This document shows, one piece after another, positions 62,017 through 64,000 of a DNA stretch of 64,000 nucleotides. The DNA lies in assembly GCF_900129395.1 (NCBI RefSeq), contig NZ_FQVP01000004.1, positions 434,001 through 498,000 of the forward strand. The letters run 5' to 3'. Position 1 is the first letter of the stretch; every line of letters begins with the position of its first letter. The position numbers were made by a program, and so were the translations under genes. Below the pieces are notes generated by a model, which saw only the letters and a program-made list of their open reading frames with translations, did no database searches and was not told the origin of the DNA. Origin of the DNA: Pseudosulfitobacter pseudonitzschiae (GTDB lineage Bacteria > Pseudomonadota > Alphaproteobacteria > Rhodobacterales > Rhodobacteraceae).

Positions 62017-62922
62017 TCAGTGGTTAAAGACGCGCGCCGGGTGCACTTCGCCCGCCTTGTACCGGCCCACAGCCACGGCCTTGCCCTCGAAGGACACCCA
62101 GACCTCGTCGCCGTATTCCACGTCCGACGGCAACACCATGCCGGGGTTCCCGTTGCGCAGGCGCACCGCGCCCTCGGCGGTGGCTTTCAGTTCCGGCAGA
62201 TCAGCCAGCCCTTCCTCGACCGGGCGCAGATGCGCGTCCAGCGCGGGGTCACCCGCCATCGCCTCGACCTGTTCCAGCGTCAGCCCGCCGGCGGCATCAA
62301 ACGGCCCCGACCAGATCCGGCGCAGCTCGCGCACGTGGGCAAAACAGCCCAGCGCCGCGCCCAGATCGCGCGCGATCGACCGGACATAGCCGCCTTTGCC
62401 ACAGGTCATTTCCAGCGTCACGTGATCCGCATCGGGGCGGCCCACCATCAGCAACTCTTCGACCCACAGGGGCCGCGCCGCGATCTCCATTTCCTCGCCG
62501 TCACGGGCGCGCTTGTACGCGCGCTGCCCGTCGATCTTGACCGCCGAGAACTGTGGCGGCACTTGCATGATGTCGCCCACGAACGCGCCCAGCGCGTCCT
62601 TGATCTGGTCGTCGGTCGGGCGCATGTCCGATTGCGCAATCACTTCGCCCTCGGCGTCATCGGTGTTGGTGGCCTGCCCCAGCCGTACGGTGAACGTATA
62701 CGCCTTGAGCGCGTCGGTGATATAGGGGACCGTCTTTGTGGCCTCACCCAGCGCAATCGCCAGCACGCCGGTGGCGTCGGGGTCCAGCGTGCCCGCGTGG
62801 CCCGCCTTCTTGGCGTTCATCGCCCAGCGCACCTTGTTCACCACGGTCGTCGAGGTGGGGCCAGCAGGCTTGTCGATGACCAGCCAGCCGGAAATGTCGC
62901 GTCCTTTGGATCTGCGGCCCAT
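62017..62922 (-). CDS. truB: tRNA pseudouridine-55 synthase TruB, 301 aa
   Basis: Makes the conserved pseudouridine 55 in the T loop of tRNAs. Catalytic Asp47 in [28 protein letters not shown] at the start, [17 protein letters not shown] and [12 protein letters not shown] are diagnostic. C-terminal PUA-like part ends in VFNH. ATG 62922. Confidence 0.97.
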   Translation of the reverse strand: MGRRSKGRDISGWLVIDKPAGPTSTTVVNKVRWAMNAKKAGHAGTLDPDATGVLAIALGEATKTVPYITDALKAYTFTVRLGQATNTDDAEGEVIAQSDMRPTDDQIKDALGAFVGDIMQVPPQFSAVKIDGQRAYKRARDGEEMEIAARPLWVEELLMVGRPDADHVTLEMTCGKGGYVRSIARDLGAALGCFAHVRELRRIWSGPFDAAGGLTLEQVEAMAGDPALDAHLRPVEEGLADLPELKATAEGAVRLRNGNPGMVLPSDVEYGDEVWVSFEGKAVAVGRYKAGEVHPARVFNH

Positions 62923-63011
62923 GGTGCCCCCTTGGTCTGTCGTGTCGGATCAACGTGAAAATCAGAGCGTGCGGCCTAGCCGAGCGCGTCTGTGCTGTCA
63001 ATTGATGCGCC

Positions 63012-63752
63012 TTACGGTGCCTTGCGCGCCACGGTTCCGATGATCGGCCCCAAACGGCGACCCGGATCGTGCCGTCCCAGGTCCGGCGCATACAGCCGCG
63101 AGATATTGCCGTCGAAATACAGCGCCTGCGGCAGTTTCAGCGCGTCACGGAAAAAGCTGCCGAACTCGTGGAAGGTGACAAAGGCGTTCGAGATCACAAA
63201 GTAGGCCTTTCGACCATCCGCCGTCGTGCCCACCCCGTTGCGCACATAGCGCGAGGTGCTGTCGACCAGAAAGCGCGGGTGCAGTTCGCCGTCGATCACC
63301 AGCATGGGACCGGACTGCGTGGCCCCGGTGCAGCGCGGTTTCTCGCGCTCGAACCGCAGCGTTTCGATCACATCGGCCCGACCTTTGCGCAGACACAGCA
63401 CACCGTTGGGCAACAGGCCAAAGTTGCCCGGCCCGGCGGATGTCACCAGGCCCATCTCTTGCTTGCCATCCTCAAGGAACAGACCCACCGGCGCGCGGTC
63501 TTCGTGGTACATGCCCGCGTTCATGGCAAAGCCCAGGGTTTTGCCCGTCGCACCCAGCGCCTGGTTGATCGCGTTAAAGCTGCCGTAGATCTTGCCGTTG
63601 TCGTCGCGCAGGAACAGTTTCAGCGTTTCGCGCGTCAGATCGACGGTGCACACGGTATAGGACGTGCCCAGATAGCGACGGTTCTCACAGTCCGCAGCCC
63701 AGACCGGCCCGCAGGTCAGCCAGACCAGCACGCCAATCAACAGCGCGCGCAT
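63012..63752 (-). CDS. Phosphodiester glycosidase (DUF2233/NAGPA)-like secreted protein, 246 aa
   Basis: Signal peptide [19 protein letters not shown], then a domain like the mammalian uncovering enzyme: LGFAMNAGMYHEDRAPVGLFLEDGK (residues 91-115), ATQSGPMLVIDGELHP and ALYFDGNISRLY. Bacterial relatives are exported and may act on phosphoglycans; substrate unknown. ATG 63752 overlaps the rbfA stop by one base (TGATG), so it is coupled to rbfA. Confidence 0.88.
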   Translation of the reverse strand: MRALLIGVLVWLTCGPVWAADCENRRYLGTSYTVCTVDLTRETLKLFLRDDNGKIYGSFNAINQALGATGKTLGFAMNAGMYHEDRAPVGLFLEDGKQEMGLVTSAGPGNFGLLPNGVLCLRKGRADVIETLRFEREKPRCTGATQSGPMLVIDGELHPRFLVDSTSRYVRNGVGTTADGRKAYFVISNAFVTFHEFGSFFRDALKLPQALYFDGNISRLYAPDLGRHDPGRRLGPIIGTVARKAP

Positions 63753-64000
63753 CAGTTTTCGGTGTCCCGGCGCACTGCGTCCTGGTTCAGCATCCGACGG
63801 GTGTCGTCCATCTGGTCAAAGGTCTGATCCAGCTGGAACCGCAGGTCGGGCGCAAATTTTAACGCCAGCTTCTTGCCCACGACATGCCGCAGCTCGCCCT
63901 TGTTGCGGGCCAGCAATTTCAACACCTCGTCCTTACCGTCTCCGCCCAAAGGCAGCACATAGGCCGTGGCGATTCGCAGGTCGGGCGATGTGCGCACCTC
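63752..64000 (-). CDS. rbfA: Ribosome-binding factor A, C-terminal part (start beyond window)
   Basis: KH-type 30S maturation factor. The visible part reads [20 protein letters not shown], then a KH core ending [25 protein letters not shown] (residues 47-71 of the visible portion), diagnostic of RbfA. The frame is open to the right edge, so the N-terminus lies outside. Confidence 0.94.
   Translation of the reverse strand, partial: EVRTSPDLRIATAYVLPLGGDGKDEVLKLLARNKGELRHVVGKKLALKFAPDLRFQLDQTFDQMDDTRRMLNQDAVRRDTEN

Noticed and set aside
1-64000. tRNA, rRNA, CRISPR arrays, insertion sequences or integrase/att sites
   Set aside because: Intergenic regions were read on both strands; none shows T-loop signatures, spacer-repeat periodicity, transposase motifs or long terminal inverted repeats.

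Overview
The window is GC-rich, densely coded bacterial chromosome with no rRNA, tRNA, CRISPR array or insertion sequence that I could recognise. Gene content and order point to an alphaproteobacterium of the order Rhodobacterales (Roseobacter-type): a Rhodobacter-style porin, DUF2125, DUF3576 and DUF4170 proteins, a CenR-like response regulator followed by xth-cnoX-LON-Trm112, a leuS-lptE-holA operon, and fused dimethylglycine/sarcosine dehydrogenases. The organism makes a Gram-negative envelope (lpxK, waaA, lptE, lolA, porin). This placement is inferred from family recognition, not from a database search.

Layout. 1-2905: mutY (cut by the left edge), divergent from a DciA-like/DsbA-like/CoA-transferase run. 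2975-9390: a minus-strand block with waaA-lpxK, DUF4170, cysQ-pmbA and DUF2125. 9549-15113: an SDR/enoyl-CoA hydratase pair, an HNH protein, a flavoprotein, a GST, a GFA protein, and holA-lptE, the tail of the DUF3576-leuS-lptE-holA operon (to 18264). 18265-18588 is a long leader for the strongly expressed-looking porin. 19679-25659: yggS, L,D-transpeptidase, ribA, cenR-like regulator, a candidate small RNA, then xth, cnoX, LON-domain and Trm112 genes. 25683-34160: ubiH-like, amidase, aminotransferase, ftsK, lolA, lytic-transglycosylase-like lipoprotein. 34400-38689: hspQ, gamma-glutamyltransferase, an RsbV/RsbW-like partner-switch pair, thiolase.

38803-46555 is the most interesting accessory block: a ProC-like gene, then a cupin-type XRE regulator whose promoter carries two near-identical inverted repeats 40 bp apart, then a co-directional run of a GFA-family protein, a DMGDH-like fusion enzyme, a homocysteine methyltransferase interrupted by an in-frame TAG, and a second DMGDH-like fusion enzyme. 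Together they look like a demethylation route for a methylated amine (dimethylglycine, sarcosine or similar), feeding one-carbon units to folate, with formaldehyde handling.

46617-55016: rarD-like permease, NTF2-like protein, rluA, a GT11 fucosyltransferase divergent from an FkbM methyltransferase, aldehyde dehydrogenase divergent from a 1-Cys peroxiredoxin, a GT25 glycosyltransferase, and an Lrp regulator divergent from an old-yellow-enzyme reductase. 55090-64000 (all minus strand) keeps the order rbfA-truB-rpsO-pnp, but unrelated genes sit between each pair: a phosphodiester-glycosidase-like gene, DUF1643, an RTX-repeat protein, and a Usp-AGCS pair. Genes are tightly packed: many start/stop overlaps (ATGA, GTGA, TGATG), and five convergent pairs share their last 4 bases.
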